Below are positions 53,894 through 64,000 of a DNA stretch of 64,000 nt, one piece after another (the stretch's first letter is position 1; every line of letters starts with the position of its first letter). The DNA is from Muribaculaceae bacterium (GTDB lineage: Bacteria > Bacteroidota > Bacteroidia > Bacteroidales > Muribaculaceae). The stretch covers positions 20,647 through 84,646 of the forward strand of contig JAIDYR010000004.1 in assembly GCA_029057985.1 (NCBI GenBank), given 5' to 3'. The position numbers and the translations under genes were made by a program. Under the pieces are notes generated by a model. It ran no database searches. It worked only from the letters and a program-made list of their open reading frames with translations, and was not told the origin of the DNA.

Positions 53894-56017
53894 TTATTTC
53901 AACAGATCTACGCGGCCCTGAACCTCTGTGAGCACGTTGCGCGCAATTGAGTTACTTACTTCTGCATAGTGGCTGAACGACATTGTGCTGGTTGCACGTC
54001 CGGAAGTGATCGTACGAAGTGCTGTCACATAACCGAACATTTCTGCCAGAGGAGCCTTTGCCTTGACGATACGGGCGCCGCTACGGCTTGTCTCCATGCC
54101 TTCAACCTGGCCACGACGCTTGTTAAGGTCGCCGATTACGTCACCCATGCTTTCTTCAGGAGTGACTACCTCGATCTTCATGATCGGCTCCATCAGGACG
54201 GGACCTGCCTTTTCTGAACCATGCTTGAATGCCTGGATAGCGCAAAGTTCGAATGAAAGCTGATCGGAGTCAACGGGGTGGAAGGATCCGTCGATCAGAG
54301 TGACCTTGAGCTGCTCTACGGGGTAGCCTGCAAGCACGCCGTTCTTCATTGCAGTCTGGAAGCCCTTCTGCACGGAGGGGATATATTCCTTAGGTACGTT
54401 ACCGCCCTTCACTTCATCGACAAACTGAAGGTTACCTTCGAAGCCTTCGTCGACGGGTTCGATGCGAACGATGATGTCGGCATACTTACCACGACCACCG
54501 GTCTGCTTCTTGAATGTCTCGCGAAGCTCTACAGGTTTAGTGATAGCTTCCTTGTAAGTCACCTGCGGACGACCCTGATTACATTCAACCTTGAATTCAC
54601 GACGCAGACGGTCGATGATGATGTCAAGGTGAAGCTCACCCATACCGGAGATAACGGTCTGGCCTGTCTCCTCGTTGGTCTCTACACGGAAAGTCGGGTC
54701 TTCTTCAGCAAGCTTCTGAAGGCCTACTCCGAGCTTGTCGAGGTCCTTCTGAGTCTTGGGCTCTACTGCGATACCGATCACGGGATCGGGGAATTCCATA
54801 GCCTCGAGTACGATGGGAGCATCCTCAGCACAGAGAGTATCACCTGTGCGGATGTCCTTGAAGCCGACGCCGGCACCGATGTCACCACATCCGATCTTCT
54901 CTTTCGGATTCTGCTTGTTGGAGTGCATCTGGAAGAGACGGGAAATACGCTCTTTCTTACCGGAGCGGGTATTAAGCACGTAAGAACCTGCTTCGATTTC
55001 ACCGGAATAAACGCGGAAGAAGCAGAGACGACCTACATAGGGGTCGGTAGCAATCTTGAACGCGAGGGCCGACATAGGAGCGTCAGCACGGGGCTCACGC
55101 ACTTCGATAGTGTCGGGATCCCCTACAGCGTGGCCTTCTACAGCGCCCGCATCTTCAGGTGAGGGAAGATATGCGCAGACTGCATCAAGAAGAGTCTGCA
55201 CACCCTTATTCTTAAATGAAGAACCGCAGATCATCGGGTTAACCTGCATTGCGAGGGTTGCCTTGCGGATTGCCTTGCGGATTTCATCTTCAGATATTGA
55301 AGAGGGATCATCGAAATACTTCTCCATGAGGACGTCGTCGAACTCAGCGAGAGTCTCGAGCATCTTGTCACGGTAGGATTCTGCCTCTTCTCTAAGATTT
55401 GCGGGGATTTCTTCGATAGAATATTCAGCGCCCATGCTCTCATCATGCCAGAAGATTGCCTTCATTGTGATGAGGTCGACTACACCCTTGAAAGTCTCTT
55501 CAGCACCGATAGGTATCTGAATGGGGAGCGGATTGGCTCCGAGCACTTCCTTCACCTGGCGCACTACTTCAAAGAAGTTGGCGCCGGAGCGGTCCATCTT
55601 GTTGACGTAGCCGATACGCGGCACGTTGTACTTGTCAGCCTGACGCCATACAGTCTCAGACTGGGGCTCAACGCCGCCGACAGCGCAGAATGTAGCCACG
55701 GCGCCATCGAGCACACGCAGCGAACGTTCCACCTCGACTGTGAAGTCGACGTGTCCCGGAGTGTCAATAAGGTTGATTTTGTATTTCTCGCCGTCATAGT
55801 TCCAGAACGTTGTGGTAGCGGCGGATGTGATGGTGATACCACGCTCCTGCTCCTGCTCCATCCAGTCCATTGTAGCGGCGCCGTCGTGTACCTCACCGAT
55901 CTTGTGAGTCAAGCCCGTATAGAAAAGGATACGTTCGGAAGTTGTGGTCTTACCGGCATCGATGTGCGCCATGATGCCGATGTTGCGAGTGTATTTAAGT
56001 TCGTCGTGTTTAGCCAT
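53894..56017 (-). CDS. fusA: elongation factor G
   Basis: 707 residues from the ATG at 56017 ([14 protein letters not shown]); a TTG five codons upstream is less likely. The GTPase that drives translocation. G1 is [11 protein letters not shown]3 is DTPGHVDFT and G4 is NKMDR. Domains II to V follow, with EF-G-specific FDINNIV-like parts and the C-terminal [13 protein letters not shown]. Placed between rpsG and rpsJ in the str part of the cluster. Confidence 0.98.
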   Translation of the reverse strand: MAKHDELKYTRNIGIMAHIDAGKTTTSERILFYTGLTHKIGEVHDGAATMDWMEQEQERGITITSAATTTFWNYDGEKYKINLIDTPGHVDFTVEVERSLRVLDGAVATFCAVGGVEPQSETVWRQADKYNVPRIGYVNKMDRSGANFFEVVRQVKEVLGANPLPIQIPIGAEETFKGVVDLITMKAIFWHDESMGAEYSIEEIPANLREEAESYRDKMLETLAEFDDVLMEKYFDDPSSISEDEIRKAIRKATLAMQVNPMICGSSFKNKGVQTLLDAVCAYLPSPEDAGAVEGHAVGDPDTIEVREPRADAPMSALAFKIATDPYVGRLCFFRVYSGEIEAGSYVLNTRSGKKERISRLFQMHSNKQNPKEKIGCGDIGAGVGFKDIRTGDTLCAEDAPIVLEAMEFPDPVIGIAVEPKTQKDLDKLGVGLQKLAEEDPTFRVETNEETGQTVISGMGELHLDIIIDRLRREFKVECNQGRPQVTYKEAITKPVELRETFKKQTGGRGKYADIIVRIEPVDEGFEGNLQFVDEVKGGNVPKEYIPSVQKGFQTAMKNGVLAGYPVEQLKVTLIDGSFHPVDSDQLSFELCAIQAFKHGSEKAGPVLMEPIMKIEVVTPEESMGDVIGDLNKRRGQVEGMETSRSGARIVKAKAPLAEMFGYVTALRTITSGRATSTMSFSHYAEVSNSIARNVLTEVQGRVDLLK

Positions 56018-56032
56018 TGTGTTATTCTCCAA

Positions 56033-56509
56033 TTAAAATCTGAAATGAGCGAATGCGCGGTTGGCTTCTGCCATGCGGTGCATGTCTTCTTTACGCTTGT
56101 AAGCGCCGCCCTGGTCGTTGAATGCGTCGACGATTTCAGCCGCGAGTTTGTCGGCCATAGTCTTGCCTCCACGTTTACGCGCGAAGATGATGAGATTTTT
56201 CATGGAAATAGATTCTTTGCGGTCTGCGCGAATCTCTGTGGGCACCTGGAAAGTAGCGCCACCCACACGGCGGGATTTAACCTCCACCTGGGGAGTCACG
56301 TTGTCGAGGGCCTTCTTCCAGATTTCGAGAGCAGACTTCTCTTCATTGGGCATTTTGGCCTTCACGGTCTCAAGAGCCGAATAGAAGATTGTATAGGCAG
56401 TATTCTTCTTGCCGTCATACATCAGGTGATTCACGAATTTTGTCACCTTTACATCATGAAAGACAGGATCGGGGAGTATAACCCTTTTCTTTGGCTTTGC
56501 TTTTCTCAT
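56033..56509 (-). CDS. rpsG: 30S ribosomal protein S7
   Basis: 158 residues. [19 protein letters not shown] at the start, and the [16 protein letters not shown] motif. Initiates 30S head assembly. A 249-base gap upstream to rpsL (56510-56758) holds no recognisable gene or promoter, only the palindrome gaaggcgccttc at 56714-56725. Confidence 0.98.
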   Translation of the reverse strand: MRKAKPKKRVILPDPVFHDVKVTKFVNHLMYDGKKNTAYTIFYSALETVKAKMPNEEKSALEIWKKALDNVTPQVEVKSRRVGGATFQVPTEIRADRKESISMKNLIIFARKRGGKTMADKLAAEIVDAFNDQGGAYKRKEDMHRMAEANRAFAHFRF

Positions 56510-56758
56510 TTTTTCTAAAATGTGGTTTTGTTTTTGGTTGCTTCGGTGGGGCTTGCGTTTAGTGTTTCCGCCCGATTACTTCAACTCCGCTCTCTTGCGG
56601 AATTTACTCAACCTTTCAGCGTTCCAATAAATCAGAAACCGGGATGATTTGATTATTGATTTGATTGATTTGCTTCAACCCGTCTTACTGCCTTCTTATT
56701 TTATAAAGCCTTGGAAGGCGCCTTCAGACGGATTGACCTGGCGCTTTGAAGCAGTCGA

Positions 56759-57142
56759 TTACTTCTTGGCAGCCTTAGGACGCTTGGCTCCGTATTTTGA
56801 GCGACGCTGCGTGCGACCCTGCACACCGGCTGTATCCAATGTGCCGCGCACGATGTGATAGCGCACACCGGGAAGATCTTTCACACGTCCGCCGCGCACC
56901 ATTACGATAGAGTGCTCCTGAAGGTTATGACCCTCTCCGGGGATGTAGGAGTTGACCTCCTTGCCGTTGGTCAGGCGCACACGAGCCACCTTACGCAGAG
57001 CGGAATTAGGCTTCTTCGGGGTCGTAGTGTACACACGCACACATACGCCGCGACGCTGCGGACATGAATCCAATGCCGGCGATTTGCTCTTGTCTTTAAG
57101 AACCGTACGTCCTTTTCTTACTAATTGCTGAATAGTAGGCAT
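56759..57142 (-). CDS. rpsL: 30S ribosomal protein S12
   Basis: 127 residues. Decoding-centre protein. [18 protein letters not shown] and [12 protein letters not shown] contain the two lysine positions that give streptomycin resistance when changed; both are Lys here, the sensitive state. First gene of the cluster. Confidence 0.98.
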   Translation of the reverse strand: MPTIQQLVRKGRTVLKDKSKSPALDSCPQRRGVCVRVYTTTPKKPNSALRKVARVRLTNGKEVNSYIPGEGHNLQEHSIVMVRGGRVKDLPGVRYHIVRGTLDTAGVQGRTQRRSKYGAKRPKAAKK

Positions 57143-57291
57143 TCTGTTAATATGTTATTTAATGTTCTGTTTCTTCATTCTTCTGCATATCGGAAATCAG
57201 CTTGACTTCCAATACACAACATTCACCGACTAACAGGCTATAATCTAACCAATTAGCGGCAATCTCGCTCTGAATATTCCTCAAAGCGTTG

Positions 57292-57323
57292 CAAAATTAC
57301 TAAAAATAAACGATTTACGCAAG
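57292..57323 (-). promoter_or_regulatory. main promoter of the ribosomal cluster
   Basis: CTTG (complement of 57320-57323), a 20-base spacer, then TAATTTTG (complement of 57292-57299). It gives a leader of about 140 nt ahead of rpsL. The other half of the 57143-57517 gap must hold the ftcD promoter, for which I see only a weak TAATTTCG near 57396. Confidence 0.7.
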
Positions 57324-57517
57324 TATCGCTGAAAAATTTTTCGTTCCGTAGATAAGTTTTTCACTTTTTTTATGTTGCTTTCAGCGCTTTTTATTAATTT
57401 CGTAAAAAATTATTCTTTTACGACCTTTCGGACTTCTCAATTTATGGATCAGCGCAATCACCCGACCATAACTCCGACAGTTTCCGACCGGTCATCTCAA
57501 ATTTAACCTTAAACCTG

Positions 57518-59212
57518 ATGGAACAACGCATCATTGAATGTGTCCCCAATTTCTCGGAGGGACGCGACCCACAGAAAATCAAGGAAATCACGGAGGCTAT
57601 CACCTCCGTAAAGGGGATTCGCCTGCTCGACGTAGATCCCGGGGAAGCTACCAACCGCACTGTCGTCACTTTCGTAGGCAGTCCGGAAGATGTCACTGAA
57701 GCTGCTTTCCGCGGCATTAAACGTGCTTCAGAACTTATCGACATGAGAACTCACCATGGCGCTCATCCCCGCATGGGTGCTACCGACGTCTGCCCTTTGA
57801 TTCCGGTAGCAGGCGTGACCCTGGAAGAGTGTGCCGAACTCTCCCGCAAACTCGCCGAACGAGTAGCTACAGAACTCAACATTCCCACATATTGCTATGA
57901 AGCTGCAGCTTTCCGTCCGGAGCGCAAGAACCTCGCAGTCTGCCGCGAAGGAGAATATGAGGCACTCCCCAATAAGATGGGAAATGAGGAGAAAGGCCCT
58001 GACTTCGGCAATCGCCCTTATGATGAGGATGTAGCCCGCACCGGCGCAACTACAATAGGAGCCCGCAACTTCCTTATCGCTGTCAACTATAATCTCAATA
58101 CGACTTCCACCCGCCGGGCCAACGCAATCGCTTTCGATGTCCGCGAGAAAGGTCGCCCGATGCGAGAGGGAGGCAAAGTGACCGGGAAGCCGGTGAAGGA
58201 TGAGAATGGCAAACCGATCATGATTCCCGGCACATTGAAGGGTACTAAGGCCATCGGATGGTATATCGACGAATATGGTATCGCTCAGGTTTCAATGAAT
58301 ATTACAGACATAACTGAAGTGCCGCTCCACGTAGCCTTCGATGAAGTCTGCAAGAAGGCCGATGCCCGCGGAGTCCGCGTGACGGGGACAGAGATCGTAG
58401 GTCTCGTGCCCAAGAGCACTCTCATCGATGCCGGTAAATACTTCCTCCGCAAGCAGCACCGCTCGGTGGGCCTGCCCGAAGAGGAGATCATCCGCATCGC
58501 AGTCAAGTCGATGGGACTCGACGAACTCAAACCTTTCGATCCGCGCGAGAAAGTGATCGAATATATGATCGAGGATACTGACAAGAAGAAACTCATCGAC
58601 CTCACTGCACGCGGTCTCGCTGAGGAGACAGCAAGCGAGAGCCCGGCTCCCGGCGGAGGCTCTATCTCTGCTTATATGGGAGCGCTCGCGGCAGCTCTGG
58701 GCACTATGGTAGCCAATCTTACTGCTCATAAAGCAGCCTTCGACGATCGCTGGGAAGAATTCTCTGACGCGGCAGAGGAAGGGCAGAATCTTATGGATCA
58801 GTTGCTTCACCTCGTAGATGAAGACACGGCCGCCTTCAACCGCATTATGGATGTCTTCGCCATGCCGAAAAAGACAGATGCCGACAAGGCCGCCCGCGCG
58901 GAGGCTATGGAAGCCGCCACTTTGTACGCTACGGAAGTGCCCCTGCACACTATGGAGACCGCCTTCAAAGTATTCCCCTTGCTCCGCAAGATGGTAGATG
59001 ACGGCAACCAGTCGTCGATCACCGATGCCGGCGTTGGCACTCTGGCCGCGCGAGCAGCAGTGCGTGGGGCATTCCTTAATGTCAAGATCAACGCATCCGG
59101 CCTCAAAGACAGGGCTAAAGCCGAAGAACTCATCGCTCGCGGCGCAGAGATTGAGAAAGAAGCTGCACGCCTCGAAGCTGAGATCCTCGCCGACGTCGAC
59201 TCCAAAATTTAA
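57518..59212 (+). CDS. ftcD: bifunctional glutamate formimidoyltransferase / formimido-THF cyclodeaminase
   Basis: 564 residues. The N-terminal half (about 1-325) is the formiminotransferase that moves the formimino group from formiminoglutamate to tetrahydrofolate, the last step of histidine breakdown. RTHHGAHPRMGATD with His80 and His83 is its active region. The C-terminal part (about 360-564) is the cyclodeaminase, with SPAPGGGSISAYMGALAAALG. The fusion is the usual form in Bacteroidota and animals. hutU, hutH and hutI are not in the window, so the pathway neighbours lie elsewhere or the gene is alone. Confidence 0.95.
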   Translation: MEQRIIECVPNFSEGRDPQKIKEITEAITSVKGIRLLDVDPGEATNRTVVTFVGSPEDVTEAAFRGIKRASELIDMRTHHGAHPRMGATDVCPLIPVAGVTLEECAELSRKLAERVATELNIPTYCYEAAAFRPERKNLAVCREGEYEALPNKMGNEEKGPDFGNRPYDEDVARTGATTIGARNFLIAVNYNLNTTSTRRANAIAFDVREKGRPMREGGKVTGKPVKDENGKPIMIPGTLKGTKAIGWYIDEYGIAQVSMNITDITEVPLHVAFDEVCKKADARGVRVTGTEIVGLVPKSTLIDAGKYFLRKQHRSVGLPEEEIIRIAVKSMGLDELKPFDPREKVIEYMIEDTDKKKLIDLTARGLAEETASESPAPGGGSISAYMGALAAALGTMVANLTAHKAAFDDRWEEFSDAAEEGQNLMDQLLHLVDEDTAAFNRIMDVFAMPKKTDADKAARAEAMEAATLYATEVPLHTMETAFKVFPLLRKMVDDGNQSSITDAGVGTLAARAAVRGAFLNVKINASGLKDRAKAEELIARGAEIEKEAARLEAEILADVDSKI

Positions 59213-59251
59213 TCTGATATTCCACTGAGCTTCAGATTATCAAACATATCT

Positions 59252-59291
59252 ACTGCATCCCGGAAGCCCATCTCTTTCGGGATGCAGTTTT
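59252..59291 (+). terminator. terminator of ftcD
   Basis: An 11-bp stem actgcatcccg / cgggatgcagt with a T run. Confidence 0.88.
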
Positions 59292-59317
59292 AGACCCCGT
59301 TTTATAAAACGGGGTCT
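59292..59317. terminator. perfect 26-bp palindrome after ftcD
   Basis: agaccccgttttataaaacggggtct is exactly self-complementary as an inverted repeat (13-bp arms, no spacer). It directly follows the ftcD terminator and may add a second stop or a binding site. Confidence 0.75.
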
Positions 59318-59364
59318 TAAAGACTGACCGGATGGGCCATTGAGCAAATACAGAAATAACTTAT

Positions 59365-60936
59365 ATGCGACGTCTCCTCCTATTCTTATCTATTATATAT
59401 ATTTCGCTCACTGCCTCAGGAAATCGGGAGGCACTCCGGAAACTTGACGAAGTCATAAGAGATCGAGCCAAATATGAGATTCCCAAACGGGAAGCAATTC
59501 TAAAGTCGCGCGCAGAATATGAAAGTGCTGCCGATGACGATGCACGATATAACGCTCTAAGAGGACTCTATGAAAATTATCGATCTTACAGAATCGATTC
59601 AGCCCTTATCGTAGCGAATCAGAGACTTGACATTGCACGCCGGCTTGGTGTCGCATCAAAGATTGCATCGGCCTCTATTAATCTGGCCGAAGGCTATGCT
59701 CGATCGGGATCAGCCGATATCGCCATCGGAATTCTCGACACCTTAAATCCCGCCTCCTTACAGGCTCACCACTATAAATATCGTAATGCTGTCTATCGCG
59801 AGGCATATCGCTCAAAAGTAAATACCTCCGTAATTCCCGAAGAAAAAGAATACCTCACGCGGCGGCTCAAGACTCTGAATGATTCGGCATTGACCGGAAG
59901 CGATAAAACATCAAAAGGTTATTATACCCTTACCGCCGAAAAACTCTGCGATGCCGGCCTATATTCAGAAGCCATAGCAACTATCCAAGAAGCGCAGAAG
60001 CACTATGATTTTTCTCAAGACGCAGCCATGCTGGCTACAATCGGCGATGTCTACCTTAAAAGTGGCGACCGACAGAAAGCTATAGATTATCTCGCCTCCT
60101 CAGCAATTATCGATATTTCCTCAGGCACAAAAGAATATCATTCTCTTATTACTCTGACCTCTCTCTTGCTTGAGCAAGGCGATGTTAAACGAGCTTTCGA
60201 ATATATCAACTGCGCTTTTGAAGACGCTGAATTTTCTCACGCAAATCTCCGCACTGCCCAGATCATGAAGATAATGCCTGCAATCGACAAAGCCTTTCAT
60301 GAGTCGGAGCGAGAAAAACGAACCTTAACAACAATATTCCTAATTATTGCAGGGATACTGGTCATTGTATGCCTGCTCCTGCTGGCATGGTATGTCAAAG
60401 CCCTCCATGAAAATCGCCGGATGCTTGCTACGATTGAAGAAATCAACAAATCTCTGGCTGAGAAGAACGCAGCTCTTGCAGATGCCGATTCACTCAAATT
60501 GCACAACATCAATATGCTTATGAAGGCAAATTCGGAGTATATTGCAAGAATAAAGGCACTCAGAAAGAATATTTATCGATGTCTTAAGGCAAATCAATAC
60601 GACAAAGCCCTCGAATTCGCGAAAGATAAGCAAAACGAGATCAATGACATCTACGTCTTTCAAGGTCTCTTCGACGAAGCTTTCATTTCTATGTTTCCTG
60701 ACTTTATTGATAAGGTAAATATATTTATGAGAGAGAAGATAGAACCTAAAGAATCAGGCCGACTCACTCCCGAACTTAGAGTCATTGCCATGATGAAATT
60801 AAGAATGGGCTCTACTGAAGAGATCTCCTCCTTATTCCATTATTCCAATCAGACAGTCTACAACCTGCGCACCTCGATCCGAAATATACTTAATATCTCT
60901 TGGGATGAATTTGAGAAAAAGATAGACGATATCTAA
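59365..60936 (+). CDS. membrane-bound TPR regulator of DUF6377 type
   Basis: 523 residues. A signal-like N-terminus (about 1-18) is followed by a periplasmic TPR-like helical part (about 40-310), one membrane helix near residues 322-343, a coiled coil (EEINKSLAEKNAALADADS) and a C-terminal helix-turn-helix-like end (MRMGSTEEISSLFHYSNQTVYNLRTSIRNIL). This matches the DUF6377 layout. Such proteins often stand next to secreted-enzyme or polysaccharide-use genes and are thought to pass an envelope signal to DNA. The next gene, on the same strand 178 bases on, is the natural candidate target. The gap 60937-61114 holds small hairpins (ccctataggg) and the next promoter. Confidence 0.8.
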   Translation: MRRLLLFLSIIYISLTASGNREALRKLDEVIRDRAKYEIPKREAILKSRAEYESAADDDARYNALRGLYENYRSYRIDSALIVANQRLDIARRLGVASKIASASINLAEGYARSGSADIAIGILDTLNPASLQAHHYKYRNAVYREAYRSKVNTSVIPEEKEYLTRRLKTLNDSALTGSDKTSKGYYTLTAEKLCDAGLYSEAIATIQEAQKHYDFSQDAAMLATIGDVYLKSGDRQKAIDYLASSAIIDISSGTKEYHSLITLTSLLLEQGDVKRAFEYINCAFEDAEFSHANLRTAQIMKIMPAIDKAFHESEREKRTLTTIFLIIAGILVIVCLLLLAWYVKALHENRRMLATIEEINKSLAEKNAALADADSLKLHNINMLMKANSEYIARIKALRKNIYRCLKANQYDKALEFAKDKQNEINDIYVFQGLFDEAFISMFPDFIDKVNIFMREKIEPKESGRLTPELRVIAMMKLRMGSTEEISSLFHYSNQTVYNLRTSIRNILNISWDEFEKKIDDI

Positions 60937-61081
60937 GATTATATATCTCCCTATAGGGTATTTATTATCTACTCTCCGACTATATGTAGACTATACTATT
61001 TTATTATTTATCAATATATTAGTTTTTCAAACCATCTACTATAGATATCTACCTGCTGAAGCGGAGGACCATCGGAGATAT

Positions 61082-61089
61082 TAACTTTG
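61082..61089 (+). promoter_or_regulatory. -7 promoter element of the esterase-PHP gene
   Basis: TAACTTTG lies 25 bases before the ATG. No good TTTG at 19-21 bases upstream, so activation by a regulator would fit. Confidence 0.55.
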
Positions 61090-61114
61090 CAGTGTTAACC
61101 AAAATAACTCTGAC

Positions 61115-64000
61115 ATGAAAAAATTAATCTCTGGCGTGTCGCTGCTCATGTTGGTCCTGATGCCGATGAAGGCTGCGACCCTTAACGTAGTGGTTCCGGA
61201 CGGGACAAAGAAATGCTACGTCTGCGGAGGATTTAATAACTGGGATGCTGCCTCGGCTCCGGCTATGATCTCTTCCGGTGAAAACCTATTTACTCTCGAT
61301 CTGCCGGAAGCAGACGATACAATGATGGCGAAAGGCTATAAATATCTATGTGGGCAAGATTGGCTATACGTGGAAAAGGATGCTTCCGGAGGCGAAGTAG
61401 CCAACCGCACCAAACCGGGTAACCCCGATAAAGTCGCCTCGTGGCGCTCGATTCCCGAATGGACAATAGAAACAGCAGATCTGATCGTCAACGGCATTCC
61501 GCGTAAAGTAAAAATCTATCTTCCTAAAGGATATGAAGAGGACGAATCGGCGACCTACCCCATCATTTATTACAATACAGTCCAGCAACGCTACAGCAAT
61601 GCCGGTGACGATAACGATAACGGCGACAATTTCTTCGGGCCTCTCTCATGGAATGCCCATGACACTATGGAAAAACTTCGCGACGAAGGTTCTCCCGCCT
61701 ACATTATGGTGCAAGTGCCGAGCTTCCTGGCAGAGAACACTATGGCGGCTCATCCCGAATTTATGGGCACCGGCGCAATCGAATCCTACTTTCAGGGGTT
61801 CGCATCGACGATTATACCTTATATGGAAGAGAATTTCCGGGTAAGAAAGGGCGCAAATAATACAGTAATAGCAGGTGCTGATTATGGAGCGCTATTCGCA
61901 ATTTATGCGGCCGCCTCCCATCCTGAATTATTCTCAAGATGCGTAGCCATGTCGCCCATGCTCTGGATCAACAGATCCGAATTTATGGATCTTGCTTCCC
62001 GGGCAGCCGACAACCGCTACTATATCTCCACAGGATCTCTTGAGCCTGAATGGATTCGCGACGATGCTTCTGAATTCCATTCAATCCTGAGCAATTCAGT
62101 TCCAAATAAGGCATATTTCACTATTTATCCCGGAGAATCCCACAACGATGATTCCTGGGGAAAATCGTTTCCTTTTGTCCTGAAAGCAATTGCAGCCGAC
62201 GACATGCCTATAATAGAAGAAGCTTCTGCTTTACGTTATAGTCCCGCCTCGGAAGCGCCCAAATCTTCGTCTCTGGAATCAGCTGTCTATACCCTCTACG
62301 CCGGACCGGACGAGAATAGCCTTGACTATATCGGTCAACTCTCATTTACTGATGATTACCGCAAGAAAGGGAGCAATAGCCCTGTAAAAGCGCAGGTAAT
62401 CACCTACGATATCCCGACCGAATATAAAAGTAAATATTACTGGAACATTGCTTGCGGCGAAGGCGATGCAATATCATGGCTCTATTCTGCTCCAAAAAAC
62501 ATCGGCTTCTCAAGCAAAAAATCAGACACTTCATGGCATAATATCGCAATCTTTGAAGACGGGAGCCTGCAAAACAATGCTGTCCTATCCAAAGGATTCA
62601 AAGTAGTGACAGCTAAAGAGAGCATCCTGATGACTCAGAGTGGCGACTATACGTCAGTAGCCACAGTAAAATTCCCGGGTGAAGACAAGACTTTTAAGAT
62701 ACACATGGGTAGTGTCAACACAGGCACGGACTTAGGAGCTATTACTCCTGCCATAACGCTGAGCGACAACTGCGTCGAAGCAGAAATCAGCTATGATTTC
62801 AACCTCAATAAAGTCATAGTCAATGAGACTCAGTTTGGCGAAAGCCTCGACAATGTCAAGGTAGTAGCCTTCACGGCTGTCCCTTCCGTAGCAACTGAGG
62901 GATCCAATGTCAATGTCAACCTTCAACTTAACAATGACTGCGACATCGAACTGGACGCCAAGCACAACTTCAATGAGAATGTCGGGCTGGCATTTACAAA
63001 AATTACCGAGGGCAACTATAGCCTTACTATCGAAAACGCTAAGGAAGGAATCTATGCTTTGAAGATAAGTCTTATCGCCGGCAATAACCGGATTGATGAT
63101 GCGGCAGAAATCGACATCAGGGTACTCCCTCTCGAGGACTCTCACCAAAAATCGATATCCGTCAATGCCTATAAGGATATAGACTGGACCTCCACGGGCA
63201 GATATAAAGCCAATTTCCACACCCATACATCTCAATCATTTGACACTCAATACACTACTACACAAGTAGTAGATAAATACAAGAAGGCTTCTTACGATAT
63301 ACTCGCACTTACCGACCATGACGCCAATCCCTATCCATGGTCGATGTTCGATCTCTGGAATCCGGCAGCAGAGAGCCGTGATCCTGCGGAAATGGGAATG
63401 CTTGCAATTCCAGGTTGCGAACTCAGCAAAGACAGCCGCAACAACTGGAGCGAAAGTTCCGGCGGAGACTTCAATCATCATACTGATCTCTTTACCGGTC
63501 GGCAGGGACAGGAATTCATGTCGCTACGTGAATCTTACGCTTACACGGAAGCTCTTGGCGGCCTTCAGATTATAAATCATCCCGGTCAATACTGGAATTT
63601 ATCGACTGAATATAAGAACGGTGAGAAAAATTCTCCCGAATGGCATGCCGAAAACTTCAAACTGTATAAATCCCTTGTCGGCCTTGAAGCCTACAATCAG
63701 GGTAACAGGCGCCAGAACGATCGTATTCTCTGGGATCAGATTCTGACCCTTACGATGCCCTCACGACCTGTATGGGGATTCTCTTGCGACGATACCCATA
63801 CTGCCGAGCAGTATTTCCGCAACTATCAATACATGCTGATGCCTGAACTTACCACCGACGCACTAAAAGAAGCTCTTATTAAAGGTCATACTATCTTCTC
63901 GTATGAATATACAGGATCCGGGAAAGCTCTTTGTCCGCATATTACATCAATTGAATGTGATGAGGAGAAGCATCTTATCACTATTAACTCAGATGATGCC
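61115..64000 (+). CDS. secreted fusion of esterase-like and PHP-type domains (3' partial)
   Basis: The frame is open from the ATG at 61115 to the right edge (962 codons seen). A signal peptide (MKKLISGVSLLMLVLMPMKA) is followed by a short starch-binding-like part (CYVCGGFNNWD), as at the front of many esterases. An alpha/beta-hydrolase of the esterase D (PF00756) type covers about residues 115-370. Its nucleophile elbow reads AGADYGALF, with Asp256 where Ser is expected; the late His (GESHNDDSWG) is kept. A beta-rich linker follows. From about residue 695 comes a PHP-type metal-binding domain: NFHTHTSQSFD, LALTDHD, PGCEL, FNHHTDLF, INHPG and FSCDDTHT. It lies behind the DUF6377 regulator. Function unknown; a phosphoesterase role for the PHP part is inferred. 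Confidence 0.8.
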   Translation, partial: MKKLISGVSLLMLVLMPMKAATLNVVVPDGTKKCYVCGGFNNWDAASAPAMISSGENLFTLDLPEADDTMMAKGYKYLCGQDWLYVEKDASGGEVANRTKPGNPDKVASWRSIPEWTIETADLIVNGIPRKVKIYLPKGYEEDESATYPIIYYNTVQQRYSNAGDDNDNGDNFFGPLSWNAHDTMEKLRDEGSPAYIMVQVPSFLAENTMAAHPEFMGTGAIESYFQGFASTIIPYMEENFRVRKGANNTVIAGADYGALFAIYAAASHPELFSRCVAMSPMLWINRSEFMDLASRAADNRYYISTGSLEPEWIRDDASEFHSILSNSVPNKAYFTIYPGESHNDDSWGKSFPFVLKAIAADDMPIIEEASALRYSPASEAPKSSSLESAVYTLYAGPDENSLDYIGQLSFTDDYRKKGSNSPVKAQVITYDIPTEYKSKYYWNIACGEGDAISWLYSAPKNIGFSSKKSDTSWHNIAIFEDGSLQNNAVLSKGFKVVTAKESILMTQSGDYTSVATVKFPGEDKTFKIHMGSVNTGTDLGAITPAITLSDNCVEAEISYDFNLNKVIVNETQFGESLDNVKVVAFTAVPSVATEGSNVNVNLQLNNDCDIELDAKHNFNENVGLAFTKITEGNYSLTIENAKEGIYALKISLIAGNNRIDDAAEIDIRVLPLEDSHQKSISVNAYKDIDWTSTGRYKANFHTHTSQSFDTQYTTTQVVDKYKKASYDILALTDHDANPYPWSMFDLWNPAAESRDPAEMGMLAIPGCELSKDSRNNWSESSGGDFNHHTDLFTGRQGQEFMSLRESYAYTEALGGLQIINHPGQYWNLSTEYKNGEKNSPEWHAENFKLYKSLVGLEAYNQGNRRQNDRILWDQILTLTMPSRPVWGFSCDDTHTAEQYFRNYQYMLMPELTTDALKEALIKGHTIFSYEYTGSGKALCPHITSIECDEEKHLITINSDDA

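Noticed and set aside
54278..55162. 294-codon plus-strand ORF opposite fusA
   Set aside because: Antisense of fusA; composition follows fusA codon structure.

Overview
The window looks like a chromosomal segment of an uncultured-type gut Bacteroidales, most probably a Muribaculaceae relative. This is inferred from the gene families and from promoters of the Bacteroidota type (TTTG, 19-20 bases, TAnnTTTG). Supporting families are BspA-like leucine-rich-repeat surface proteins with type IX secretion style C-terminal tails, a DUF5103 type IX secretion plug protein, DUF3109 and DUF6377 proteins, a fused FtcD, and a TamB/TamL pair. No transposase, integrase, phage gene or CRISPR array was seen.

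Layout. 1-3762: two BspA-like surface proteins; the first runs off the left edge and seems to stop in mid-repeat. 3892-5503 (minus): cdaA (c-di-AMP synthase) overlapping folP. 5697-10359 (plus): a secreted M6 metalloprotease and typA. 10513-11724 (minus): an isolated A+T-rich AAA/DUF4143-type ATPase whose promoter lies inside a 28-bp perfect inverted repeat. 12068-20292 (minus): a tightly overlapped vanZ-tamB-tamL operon for outer-membrane assembly, ending in a small membrane protein. 20488-20763: rpsO with a structured leader, then a MITE-like element. 21282-28018: pullulanase, tRNA-Arg(CCG), ung, the type IX plug protein, a DUF3109 protein, a possible small RNA or attenuator, three 62-bp tandem repeats and a cardiolipin synthase. 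28894-31661: an ABC transporter operon with its own YtrA-type GntR regulator and a perfect palindromic operator candidate. 32146-37492 (minus): an A+T-rich four-gene operon of a BspA-like protein and three secreted or lipid-anchored proteins. Upstream of it lies a roughly 350-nt structured RNA that ends in a terminator with competing pairings.

37971-57323 (minus) holds the str-S10-spc-alpha ribosomal cluster in standard order: rpsL, rpsG, fusA, rpsJ, rplC, rplD, rplW, rplB, rpsS, rplV, rpsC, rplP, rpmC, rpsQ, rplN, rplX, rplE, rpsN, rpsH, rplF, rplR, rpsE, rpmD, rplO, secY, map, infA, rpmJ, rpsM, rpsK, rpsD, rpoA, rplQ. It is not one transcription unit by sequence: strong terminators followed by new promoters split it after rplP and after rpsN. 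57518-59212 (plus) is ftcD. 59365-60936 is a membrane TPR/HTH regulator of DUF6377 type. 61115 to the right edge is a large secreted fusion of an esterase-like domain, in which Asp replaces the nucleophilic Ser, to a PHP-type metal-binding domain.

The regulatory RNA candidates (37545-37893, 26254-26573, 20764-20882 and the rpsH leader) are the most interesting non-coding content. The 37545-37893 element is the best candidate for something undescribed.
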